From assembly GCA_023443705.1 (NCBI GenBank), contig JAEZTD010000333.1:1-5682 (forward strand): 5,682 nt of DNA, read 5' to 3'. The stretch comes from Bacillota bacterium. Its GTDB lineage: Bacteria > Bacillota > Clostridia > Christensenellales > Aristaeellaceae. Made by a program: the position numbers and the translations under genes. This document shows, piece by piece, positions 1 to 5,660 of this stretch (its first letter is position 1; the number at the start of each line of letters is the position of its first letter). The notes under the pieces were generated by a model. The model saw only the letters and a list, made by a program, of their open reading frames with translations. It was not told the origin of the DNA and did not search any database.

Positions 1-8
1 CCTCCCGG
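1..8 (-). promoter_or_regulatory. Shine-Dalgarno-like sequence at the window edge
   Basis: CCGGGAGG on the minus strand lies at the very edge, and a second purine run (GGGGGG) lies slightly upstream in the same direction. A further minus-strand gene may begin just outside the window. No start codon can be seen, so this is only a hint. I see no convincing gene in positions 1-84 on either strand. Confidence 0.25.
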
Positions 9-84
9 ATGTACTCGTCCCCCCTATCTATTCGACATCCGTGCTGCCTTTTCCTTTTGGTTTTCCTCGCTTCTTCATAAATTT

Positions 85-110
85 GCGCCCAGCCCTCTCG
101 GGCTGAGCGC
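85..110 (-). terminator. Second 11-bp hairpin with GAGA tetraloop, possible terminator
   Basis: On the minus strand, arms at 100-110 and 85-95 form an 11-bp stem with one U-G wobble, closed by a GAGA (GNRA-type) tetraloop at 96-99. An A-run precedes the stem and a short AAATTTAT follows it. On the plus strand the wobble becomes a C-A mismatch, but TTTTGTT follows directly, so the element could also end a plus-strand transcript entering from the left. Direction is uncertain; together with the preceding hairpin it probably bounds the operon. Confidence 0.55.
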
Positions 111-126
111 TTTTGTTGATGGTCTG

Positions 127-154
127 ATGCGGGCCCGCTTTTGCGGGCCCGCAT
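127..154 (-). terminator. Perfect 12-bp hairpin after the GH42 stop codon, possible 3' end
   Basis: Arms at 127-138 and 143-154 are perfectly complementary with a 4-nt loop (AAAA in the sense RNA), starting 16 nt after the stop codon. Each arm contains the self-complementary 10-mer GCGGGCCCGC, so the element is both a direct and an inverted repeat. No U-run follows on the sense strand, so classical intrinsic termination is not shown; it may act with the next hairpin or protect the RNA 3' end. Confidence 0.55.
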
Positions 155-170
155 GGGATTGAAACACATT

Positions 171-2237
171 TTACGCTTTAAAGACCTTCGTGCCGTAGGG
201 CGGAAGCTTCAGCGAACCGGAGACCGTTTCGCCGGTGACGGCGTCGGTCAGGTTTGCGTTGACGGAAACTTCCGCGCTCTGGCCTGCGTAGTTGAGCAGG
301 AACAGCCACTTTTCGCCAGCCTTGACGCGCACGGAGAGTTCTACACCCTCGGGGCAGGAGACCAGATCCGCGTAAGGCTCGGCAAAGCCCAGTTTTTCAA
401 GGAACAGCTTCGCGCAATCCTCGCCGAAGCCGCTGCCCAGGTAGTAGGCCGCGCCGCCGCCGGGGTAGGCCTTTTTGATGAGCGCAGGCGCGCCTTCAAA
501 GTAGCCGCCGACGAAACGGGCCACGACCTCTCCGCCCTCCACGCTCGTGAGAACATCGTGGAAGTTGGGCGCAGAAACCCATTTTCCGGCCCAGTCGATG
601 GTGACGGGGGCCTCTTCCTTCCGGGCGAAGGAGTAGTCGGCGACTTCCGCGCCGGTGATCGAGCGGGCAAAGCCGGGCATGGGGTGCATCGGGCAGCGCC
701 CGTACTCGTCCTTGTAGCCGGTGCGCGCGCCCATGATCAGGATGCCGCCGTTCTTCACGTATTCCTCCAGCACCTTCGCGGCCTTCTCGGTCAGGATGGT
801 CGCGTGGGGGTAGAAGACGAGGCCGTAACGGGACAGTTCTTCCGCCGTGGTTTCGTGGGTGGGCGTAAAGCGGAGGTGTACCAGATCCATAGGCGCGTGC
901 AGGCGCTGTGCCGCGGCGAAGATCGCCGAGCGGGAGGCCTGGTCCAGAGGGCCGTGCCACTGGTCGCGCTCGCCGTCCCATTCGTTCAGGTAGTCGCAAA
1001 GGAGCGCCACGCGGGCTTCATAGCGGCTGCCTGCAGCGGCGGCGAGGGGTTTCAGAATTTCGTGAAGCGCGCCGACCTCCCGCACGCGCCGGTTGTCCTT
1101 GTTGGCGTAATCGTTGATGCCGTGCCAGTAGATCTCGGTACCGAACGCGCAGGTGCGCCAGCGGAAGAAGCTGACGTAGTCCGCGCCGTGGGCGACGGAC
1201 TGCATCGCCCAGAGGGTCATCTGTCCGGGCTTGGGCATGGGCGCGAGCATTCTGAAGTCCCATCCGTTGGCGCCGGACTGCTGCTCCATGACGCCGAAGT
1301 TGGCGGAGTAGCTGCGGGCGTTGGACAGAAGGTAGCTCCAGTGGCGGTCGCCCAGCGATCCGGCCATGCCGTTGATGCCCTGCTCCACGCCGTAGGCAAA
1401 GTTCGGGTAGCTGTCGTAAGTGAGGAAGTCGAGGGCCGTCTGGGTCATTTCGGCGGAATCCAGATGGCCGAAGATGCCGTTGGTGGTGACGAAGCGGTCC
1501 CCGACGTAGGCGCGCAGGATGTCCGCCTGCAGTTTTACGTACGCGACGGCGCTCTTTGAGAAGAAGCGCTTTTCGAGCAGCGCCAAATGGGGGTTGGCGT
1601 GGTCGTGAAGGGTCGGGCGCTCCATGTCCACCTGATCCCAGCTGGTGTAGGTCTGGTTCCAGAACCGTGCGCCGATGGCGTCGTTCAGCGCTTCGAGCGA
1701 GCCGAAGTGGGCCTTCAGGTATTCGCGGAAGGCTGCCCGGTCGGCGTCGGAGTAGAACACGTTCATCTCGCAATTAATCTCGTTGTCGATCTGCCAGCCG
1801 ACGATGGCCGGGTGAACCCCGTAGCGCTCGGCGAGCTTGGTCACGATCTTCCGGGTGTATTCCCGGTAGATTTCGGCGTTGTAGTTGTAATGGCGCCTGT
1901 GACCGTGCTGCATCAGGGTGCCGTCCATCCGGGCGTTCAGCACCTCGGGATGGGCGCTGGTCAGCCACGCGGGCGGCGTGGCGGTGGGGGTACACATGAT
2001 GACCTTCATGCCCTTGGCGGCAGCAAGGTCCAGGAAGCGGTCGAACAGCGAGAAGTCGTACTTTCCTTCCTCGGGCTCCGCCACGTTCCAGGCGAACTCA
2101 AACACGCGCACCGTTTCGATGCCTACTTTCAGCATGCGGTCGAGGTCGTCGGCCCAAAGGCTTTCATCCCAGTGCTCCGGGTAGTAGCACACGCCCAGTG
2201 CCAGATGGTCTTGGTGGATCGATTTGTCTTTCAGCAT
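171..2237 (-). CDS. Beta-galactosidase, glycoside hydrolase family 42
   Basis: This 688-residue retaining glycosidase releases terminal beta-galactose from small galactosides. It has no signal peptide, so it should act in the cytoplasm on imported sugar. Domain order: TIM barrel about 10-380, trimerisation (42M) domain about 403-615, small beta C-terminal domain about 625-688. Motifs include GVCYYPEHW near the N-terminus, RVFEFAW (44-50), AEPEEGKYDF (53-62), and GWQIDNE (147-153) with E153 as the predicted acid/base. VMEQQ (316-320) carries E318 as the predicted nucleophile. FRWR (358-361) and E368 near YWHG are also family features. The start at 2237 is chosen because GAGGAG lies 7 nt upstream; an in-frame ATG at 2252 has no ribosome site and overlaps that GAGGAG. 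The Cys cluster that binds zinc in some GH42 enzymes is missing. It is the last gene of the operon. Substrate linkage (beta-1,3/1,4/1,6) is not readable, and some GH42 members act on alpha-L-arabinopyranosides. Confidence 0.96.
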   Translation of the reverse strand: MLKDKSIHQDHLALGVCYYPEHWDESLWADDLDRMLKVGIETVRVFEFAWNVAEPEEGKYDFSLFDRFLDLAAAKGMKVIMCTPTATPPAWLTSAHPEVLNARMDGTLMQHGHRRHYNYNAEIYREYTRKIVTKLAERYGVHPAIVGWQIDNEINCEMNVFYSDADRAAFREYLKAHFGSLEALNDAIGARFWNQTYTSWDQVDMERPTLHDHANPHLALLEKRFFSKSAVAYVKLQADILRAYVGDRFVTTNGIFGHLDSAEMTQTALDFLTYDSYPNFAYGVEQGINGMAGSLGDRHWSYLLSNARSYSANFGVMEQQSGANGWDFRMLAPMPKPGQMTLWAMQSVAHGADYVSFFRWRTCAFGTEIYWHGINDYANKDNRRVREVGALHEILKPLAAAAGSRYEARVALLCDYLNEWDGERDQWHGPLDQASRSAIFAAAQRLHAPMDLVHLRFTPTHETTAEELSRYGLVFYPHATILTEKAAKVLEEYVKNGGILIMGARTGYKDEYGRCPMHPMPGFARSITGAEVADYSFARKEEAPVTIDWAGKWVSAPNFHDVLTSVEGGEVVARFVGGYFEGAPALIKKAYPGGGAAYYLGSGFGEDCAKLFLEKLGFAEPYADLVSCPEGVELSVRVKAGEKWLFLLNYAGQSAEVSVNANLTDAVTGETVSGSLKLPPYGTKVFKA

Positions 2238-2244
2238 GGTCGGT

Positions 2245-2250
2245 CTCCTC
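2245..2250 (-). promoter_or_regulatory. Ribosome binding site of the GH42 gene
   Basis: GAGGAG on the minus strand lies 7 nt before ATG at 2237. Because it overlaps the alternative ATG at 2252, it favours the shorter protein beginning MLKDK. Confidence 0.8.
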
Positions 2251-2306
2251 ATATGTTGTTGTCGGGGAGGTGCTAATTAAATGCGTGCGCGCGGCGCTTT
2301 CTTCGT

Positions 2307-2333
2307 GCTGAAAAATCCCCGTTTTTATTCAGC
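2307..2333 (-). other. Weak stem-loop in the permease 2 to GH42 spacer
   Basis: In the 104-nt gap between permease 2 and the GH42 gene, GCTGAA (2328-2333 read on minus) pairs with TTCAGC (2307-2312). Three A-T pairs can extend the stem past a bulged base. The stem is modest and no U-run follows, so full termination is unlikely; it may slow polymerase or protect RNA ends. The rest of the gap shows no convincing second promoter. Confidence 0.35.
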
Positions 2334-2341
2334 GCTTGGGA

Positions 2342-3238
2342 TTACTCCTTGATCGCGCCGGCGGTCAGGCCGCTCATGAAGAACTTGGATGCGGACAGGA
2401 ACGCGACCAGAAGCGGCAGCACCGACACGGCGCTCGCCAGCATCAACGCGCCCACGTTGGCGCCACGGCTGGGGTCGCCGCGCATGTAGCTGAGCATCAG
2501 AGGCAACGTGAACATGTCGTTCTCGCGGAGCACCAGCATCGGGATCATGAAGTCGTTCCAGACATTGACAAACTGCATGATGCCCAGCGCCGCGAAAGCG
2601 GGCAACAGAACCGGCGCGATGACACGGAAAAAGATCGTCCACTCGCTGCAGCCGTCGATCTTGGCGGCCTCCATCAACGATACCGGCACGTTGTTGACGC
2701 AGTACTGGCGCATCCAGTAGATGCCAAAGGCGTTGGCGCAGCCGGGGATGATCAGCGCCGCGTAGTTGTTGAGCCAGCCCAGCTTCGAGATTAGGAAGAA
2801 CCACGGCACGATGCCCGCCAGCTGCGGCACCATCATCGTGCCGAGCAGGATCGAAAACAGCGCGTTTCTGCCGGGGAAGCGATAGATCGCGAAGGCATAG
2901 CCGCCCATCGAGCAGAACAGGAGCACCAGCGCCGTGTTCGTCGCCGTCACGAACACCGAGTTCAGGAAATGCCGGACCACGTCCACGCTCTCCACCATGA
3001 ACTTGAAGTTGTCGGAAAGCGCGGCGCCGAAGGTGAACGGCGGCGGGAAGGAGTAGATCTCGGGCGTGAAGCGGGTGCTGAGCACGAACATCCAGTAGAA
3101 GGGCAGCACCATCACCGCCGCCACGATCAGAAGCACCAGGTACAGGGAGAATTTTGTGACCAACCGGGACTTTTTGCTGCCGTACCACAGCGCGCCGACG
3201 ACAAGCGCGATCAGCGCGATATAAAGCCACTGCGTCAC
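2342..3238 (-). CDS. ABC sugar transporter permease, MalG/UgpE-like (permease 2)
   Basis: This is the second membrane subunit of the importer, 298 residues, pairing with permease 1. It starts at GTG (3238), with AAGGGAGGG 8 nt upstream inside the end of permease 1; the GTG and the upstream TGA overlap as GTGA, a usual translational-coupling arrangement. The EAA loop is at 190-209: EAAKIDG (190-196), then IAP at 207-209. The segment FPPPFTFG (64-71), a periplasmic loop before helix 2, and the C-terminal end FMSGLTAGAIKE are typical of MalG-type subunits. Membrane segments lie near 31-53, 90-118, 125-150, 157-176, 203-228 and 262-285. There is one additional hydrophobic helix at 4-20, followed by the basic KKSR (22-25). 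A longer open frame running upstream to about 3643 is only the shadow frame of permease 1 and has no ribosome site. Confidence 0.95.
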   Translation of the reverse strand: MTQWLYIALIALVVGALWYGSKKSRLVTKFSLYLVLLIVAAVMVLPFYWMFVLSTRFTPEIYSFPPPFTFGAALSDNFKFMVESVDVVRHFLNSVFVTATNTALVLLFCSMGGYAFAIYRFPGRNALFSILLGTMMVPQLAGIVPWFFLISKLGWLNNYAALIIPGCANAFGIYWMRQYCVNNVPVSLMEAAKIDGCSEWTIFFRVIAPVLLPAFAALGIMQFVNVWNDFMIPMLVLRENDMFTLPLMLSYMRGDPSRGANVGALMLASAVSVLPLLVAFLSASKFFMSGLTAGAIKE

Positions 3239-4146
3239 CGGCCGAGCCCTCCCTTCGCCGCGTCCTTTTCGCCCATCAGGCGCTGGAGGACGAGGGAGAT
3301 GATGATGACCATCACCGTGATCACGTAGGCCACCGCGGACGCCAGTCCGTAGATGTTGTTGCCCTTGGGGGCCTTGTTCAGCAGGTACATCATCATGGTC
3401 AGGCCCATGTTGTTGGTGCCGCCGGTCAGGCTGTTGGTCAAAACAAAGGGCTCGGTAAACAGGTTCACCGTGCCGATCGTGGACTGAATCAGTGTGAACA
3501 GGATGATGGGTTTCAAAAGCGGCAGCGTGATGCGGAAGAAGGTCTGCGCGCTGGAGGCGCCGTCGATCGTGGACGCCTCGTAGATGTCGTGGGAGATGCC
3601 CTGCATGCCGGCCAGGTAGATCACCATGTTCCAGCCGATCCACTTCCAGCTGAACATGATGATGATCGCGGCCTTGACGTACTCGCCCGCGCCGCCCAGC
3701 CAGTTGATGGGCGGAAGGCCGATCAGCGCCAGGCAGTAGTTGATCAGGCCGAAGTTGTAACCAAACAGCACCTGAAACACGATGGTGACCGCCACGGCGC
3801 TGGTGACCATCGGTAAAAAGTAGACCGTCTTGAAAAGGTTCTGGAATTTTACAAATTTTCCGTTCAGAATGTAGGCCAGCACCAGCCCGCCAAAGAGGAT
3901 CGGGATGTGGGCGATCACGCCGATGTAGAGCGTGTTTTTCATCGACAGGATGAACATCGGGTCTGTAAAGAGGCGGACATAATTGTCAAGCCCCTTCCAC
4001 CGCATCGCGCCGACGCCGTCCCAGCGGAAGAAGCTGATGTAAAGACCGCTCAGAATCGGAAACAGCCCGAAGATTGCAAACAATATGAAAAAAGGCGCGA
4101 TGTACACATAGGCCACGCGGTTCGCCTTGATTTCGCGCCAGAGCAT
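3235..4146 (-). CDS. ABC sugar transporter permease, MalF/UgpA-like (permease 1)
   Basis: This is an integral membrane subunit of the CUT1 importer, 303 residues from the chosen ATG. About six membrane helices are visible (roughly 13-38, 72-94, 105-130, 158-180, 205-228, 264-288). The cytoplasmic EAA loop that docks the ATPase is at 190-209: EAS, then IDGA at 194-197, then ITLP at 206-209. The length matches the usual 290-310 for this subfamily. The start is uncertain. The reading frame stays open upstream to an ATG at 4248, but that would translate an 11-bp GC hairpin and a Cys/Pro/Arg-rich stretch unlike any permease N-terminus, with GAGG abutting the ATG. TTG at 4200 is another in-frame option but also lacks a clear Shine-Dalgarno. 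The ATG at 4146 gives a normal N-terminus about 12 residues before helix 1, although its ribosome site is weak too. Its end overlaps the permease 2 start by 4 nt. Confidence 0.93.
   Translation of the reverse strand: MLWREIKANRVAYVYIAPFFILFAIFGLFPILSGLYISFFRWDGVGAMRWKGLDNYVRLFTDPMFILSMKNTLYIGVIAHIPILFGGLVLAYILNGKFVKFQNLFKTVYFLPMVTSAVAVTIVFQVLFGYNFGLINYCLALIGLPPINWLGGAGEYVKAAIIIMFSWKWIGWNMVIYLAGMQGISHDIYEASTIDGASSAQTFFRITLPLLKPIILFTLIQSTIGTVNLFTEPFVLTNSLTGGTNNMGLTMMMYLLNKAPKGNNIYGLASAVAYVITVMVIIISLVLQRLMGEKDAAKGGLGR
3247..3255 (-). promoter_or_regulatory. Ribosome binding site of permease 2
   Basis: AAGGGAGGG on the minus strand lies within the last codons of permease 1, 8 nt before GTG at 3238. 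It is what selects the non-ATG start and supports coupled translation through the GTGA overlap. Confidence 0.8.
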
Positions 4147-4214
4147 TCGCTTTGTCTGTACCTTGCCCGTCTTGGGGTCACCGCCTTTCGGTTGAGGCAA
4201 CTTCAGGGTTGGGG

Positions 4215-4244
4215 GCCGCCCCGCGCACGAAAACGCGGGGCGGC
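4215..4244 (-). other. Intercistronic hairpin between binding-protein and permease genes
   Basis: Arms at 4215-4225 and 4234-4244 are perfectly complementary over 11 bp (nearly all G-C), with an 8-nt loop. In the sense RNA the hairpin begins about 21 nt after the binding-protein stop codon. No U-run follows, so it is not a standard intrinsic terminator. Known sugar-transport operons such as malE-malF carry a structured intercistronic element that favours expression of the binding protein over the permeases; the same role (3'-end protection or partial attenuation) is inferred here. It also argues against translation of permease 1 from the ATG at 4248. Confidence 0.7.
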
Positions 4245-4265
4245 ACATCCTCGATGGCTGTCAGC

Positions 4266-5570
4266 CTACATCAGGCCGGCGTCTTCCATCAGCTCGACCA
4301 TCTTTTCATAGTCGTCGCGGGTATCGTTTTCGATGCGCGCCTTCATGTCGGCAACGATTTCTTCGGCGGTCTTGTTCTCGTTGAGGCCGCTGCGGACGGC
4401 AGTCTGCATGGCGGCTTCGGCGGCGGAGTCCATCAGGGACGCGAAGGTGGGCGTGGTGTTCTTGGCGATGTCAACCCAAAGTTCGCGGGTTTTCTGGCCG
4501 CCGAAGAACGGGTCTTCCGCGGAGTAAATCTCGGAATCCCAGGCGGGGATGTAGCCGGGGAAGTAGTCAACCGCTTCGAACATGGTGTTCTGGCTCTCGG
4601 CGTTGGCGCAGGAGAACTTGATGAACTCCCAGGCCAGTTCCTTGTTCTGGGACTGGGACGGGATCGCCAGGTAGCTGCCGCCCCAGTTGGAGGTGGAGAG
4701 GCCGCCGGGCATGCGCGCCACGCCCCACTTGCCGGAGGTGTCGGGGGCGATCCAGCCCTTGATGAAGCCGCCGTACCAGCAGCCCGCCGCGACGGAGGCG
4801 ATGGCGCCTGAACCGAAGGCCGCGTTGGCCTCGTTGCTCCACATGTCGTCGATCTGGGCGTCCAGACCCTTCTGGCGCATGGTGATGGCGGCGTTCAGGG
4901 CTTCCAGCGCGCCGTCCTTCTCCACGTTGAGCTCCAGCTTCTCGTTGTAGAAGTCGCGGTTCATCCAGAACCACTCATAGAGGTAGGAAGCGGAGGGCAC
5001 CAGCCAGCGCTTGCCGGGGATGTAGACCTTCTCGGCGGCCTCGAGGAAGCCGTCCCAGGTCTTGAACAGCTCGTCAACTTCGGCGGGGTCGGAGGGCAGA
5101 CCCACTTCTTCGAAGATGTCGCGGCGGTAGAAGAGCGTGGCCGGGCCGATGTCCCACACCAGGCCGATCATCTGCTCTCCGTTCACCGAGGTGGCCAGGT
5201 TCCACTTGTACTCGACGAAGTCGTTCTTCAGCTCGCCGGCGTTGTAGGGCTCGGCCAGCAGGTTTTCGAAGCCCGCGCCGTCCTTGAAGCGACCAACCCA
5301 GGCCTGCTCCAGCATCACGACGTCCGAAGCGCCGGAACCGGCCGCGATGGCGGTGGACAGCTGCTGGTGGTGGTCGGTGGTGGACATGAACACGAGTTCA
5401 ACCTTGACGCCCGGGTGGGCGGCTTCGAACGCCGGAATGATGGCCTTGAACGCCGTGTCTCCGGCCGGCCAGCCGCCGACGGTCAGAACCGTGGTTTGTT
5501 CCGCGCCGGCCACGGGCGCCACGGTCAGCACGAACAGGACCGCGAGCAGCAGAGCGAGCATTTTCCTCAT
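4266..5570 (-). CDS. ABC transporter sugar-binding protein (family 1 extracellular solute-binding protein)
   Basis: This 434-residue protein is the extracellular receptor of a CUT1-type carbohydrate ABC importer. Residues 1-23 form a classic Sec signal peptide: MRK, a hydrophobic core rich in L, V and A, then AGA before E24, which suits signal peptidase I. There is no lipobox cysteine. Family hallmarks are the early strand leading into WPAGD, the helix FKAIIPAFEAAHPGVKVEL (41-59), the SDVVMLEQAW segment (82-91), and WGGSYLAIPSQSQNKELAWEF (296-316), typical of SBP_bac_1 proteins. The length is normal for the family (about 400-450). The start at 5570 is chosen because AAGGAGGG lies 8 nt upstream and the signal peptide begins directly there; an in-frame ATG at 5600 has no ribosome site and lies upstream of this one. 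It is the first gene of the operon, followed by two permeases. The ligand cannot be read from the sequence; a galactoside is inferred from the GH42 gene downstream. Confidence 0.95.
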   Translation of the reverse strand: MRKMLALLLAVLFVLTVAPVAGAEQTTVLTVGGWPAGDTAFKAIIPAFEAAHPGVKVELVFMSTTDHHQQLSTAIAAGSGASDVVMLEQAWVGRFKDGAGFENLLAEPYNAGELKNDFVEYKWNLATSVNGEQMIGLVWDIGPATLFYRRDIFEEVGLPSDPAEVDELFKTWDGFLEAAEKVYIPGKRWLVPSASYLYEWFWMNRDFYNEKLELNVEKDGALEALNAAITMRQKGLDAQIDDMWSNEANAAFGSGAIASVAAGCWYGGFIKGWIAPDTSGKWGVARMPGGLSTSNWGGSYLAIPSQSQNKELAWEFIKFSCANAESQNTMFEAVDYFPGYIPAWDSEIYSAEDPFFGGQKTRELWVDIAKNTTPTFASLMDSAAEAAMQTAVRSGLNENKTAEEIVADMKARIENDTRDDYEKMVELMEDAGLM

Positions 5571-5577
5571 GTGGGTA

Positions 5578-5585
5578 CCCTCCTT
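5578..5585 (-). promoter_or_regulatory. Ribosome binding site of the sugar-binding protein
   Basis: AAGGAGGG on the minus strand lies 8 nt before ATG at 5570. It is close to the full anti-Shine-Dalgarno complement, and it decides this start over the in-frame ATG at 5600, which lies upstream of it. Its strength fits the high level of binding protein needed relative to permease. Confidence 0.85.
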
Positions 5586-5606
5586 AACTTGTCTGGACAT
5601 GTTCGA

Positions 5607-5626
5607 TGAGACATTTTACAATCTCA
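5607..5626 (-). promoter_or_regulatory. Candidate operator: TGAGA-N10-TCTCA inverted repeat over the start site
   Basis: A perfect 5-bp inverted repeat with a 10-nt AT-rich centre spans 20 bp directly downstream of the -10 box and covers the predicted transcription start. This position suits a repressor that blocks initiation, as for LacI- or GntR-type control of sugar operons. The half-sites are short and no regulator gene is in the window, so binding by any specific family is not shown. It could be chance or part of a leader structure. Confidence 0.35.
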
Positions 5627-5631
5627 CGACA

Positions 5632-5660
5632 AGACTAGCATTTATACACGGATATGTCAA
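5632..5660 (-). promoter_or_regulatory. Predicted sigma-70/sigma-A promoter of the operon
   Basis: Reading the minus strand, a perfect -35 box TTGACA (5655-5660) is followed by a 17-nt spacer and the -10 box TAGTCT (5632-5637). The -10 matches only three of six consensus positions, but TGC precedes it, giving an extended -10 that commonly compensates. Transcription would begin near 5625, leaving a leader of about 55 nt before the binding-protein ATG. The surrounding sequence is clearly more AT-rich than the genes. The call is from pattern alone. Confidence 0.7.

Noticed and set aside
28..78. Sixteen-codon basic peptide (MKKRGKPKGK...) on the minus strand
   Set aside because: No ribosome site before its ATG, very short, and its composition reflects an A/G-rich intergenic stretch.
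141..1559. Long plus-strand open frame (472 codons) antisense to the GH42 gene
   Set aside because: It begins inside the 127-154 hairpin without a ribosome site, its translation shows no recognisable domain, and it lies opposite a clear GH42 gene. GC-rich codons commonly leave such antisense frames open.
1587..2276. Plus-strand open frame (229 codons) antisense to the N-terminal part of GH42
   Set aside because: No ribosome site, low-complexity Val/Gly-rich product, and full overlap with the conserved catalytic domain on the other strand.
3239..3643. N-terminal extension of permease 2 in the open frame up to 3643
   Set aside because: The translated extension is His/Arg-rich and unlike a permease. 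It overlaps the true permease 1 frame, and the GTG at 3238 has a strong ribosome site.
4255..4266. GGCTG-A-CAGCC short palindrome next to the binding-protein stop codon
   Set aside because: With a single central base it cannot form a hairpin, and a 5-bp half-site is too short to argue for a binding site in GC-rich DNA.
4152..4811. Plus-strand open frame (219 codons) antisense to the binding protein
   Set aside because: Gly/Ala/Val-rich shadow product without motifs, and no Shine-Dalgarno before its start.
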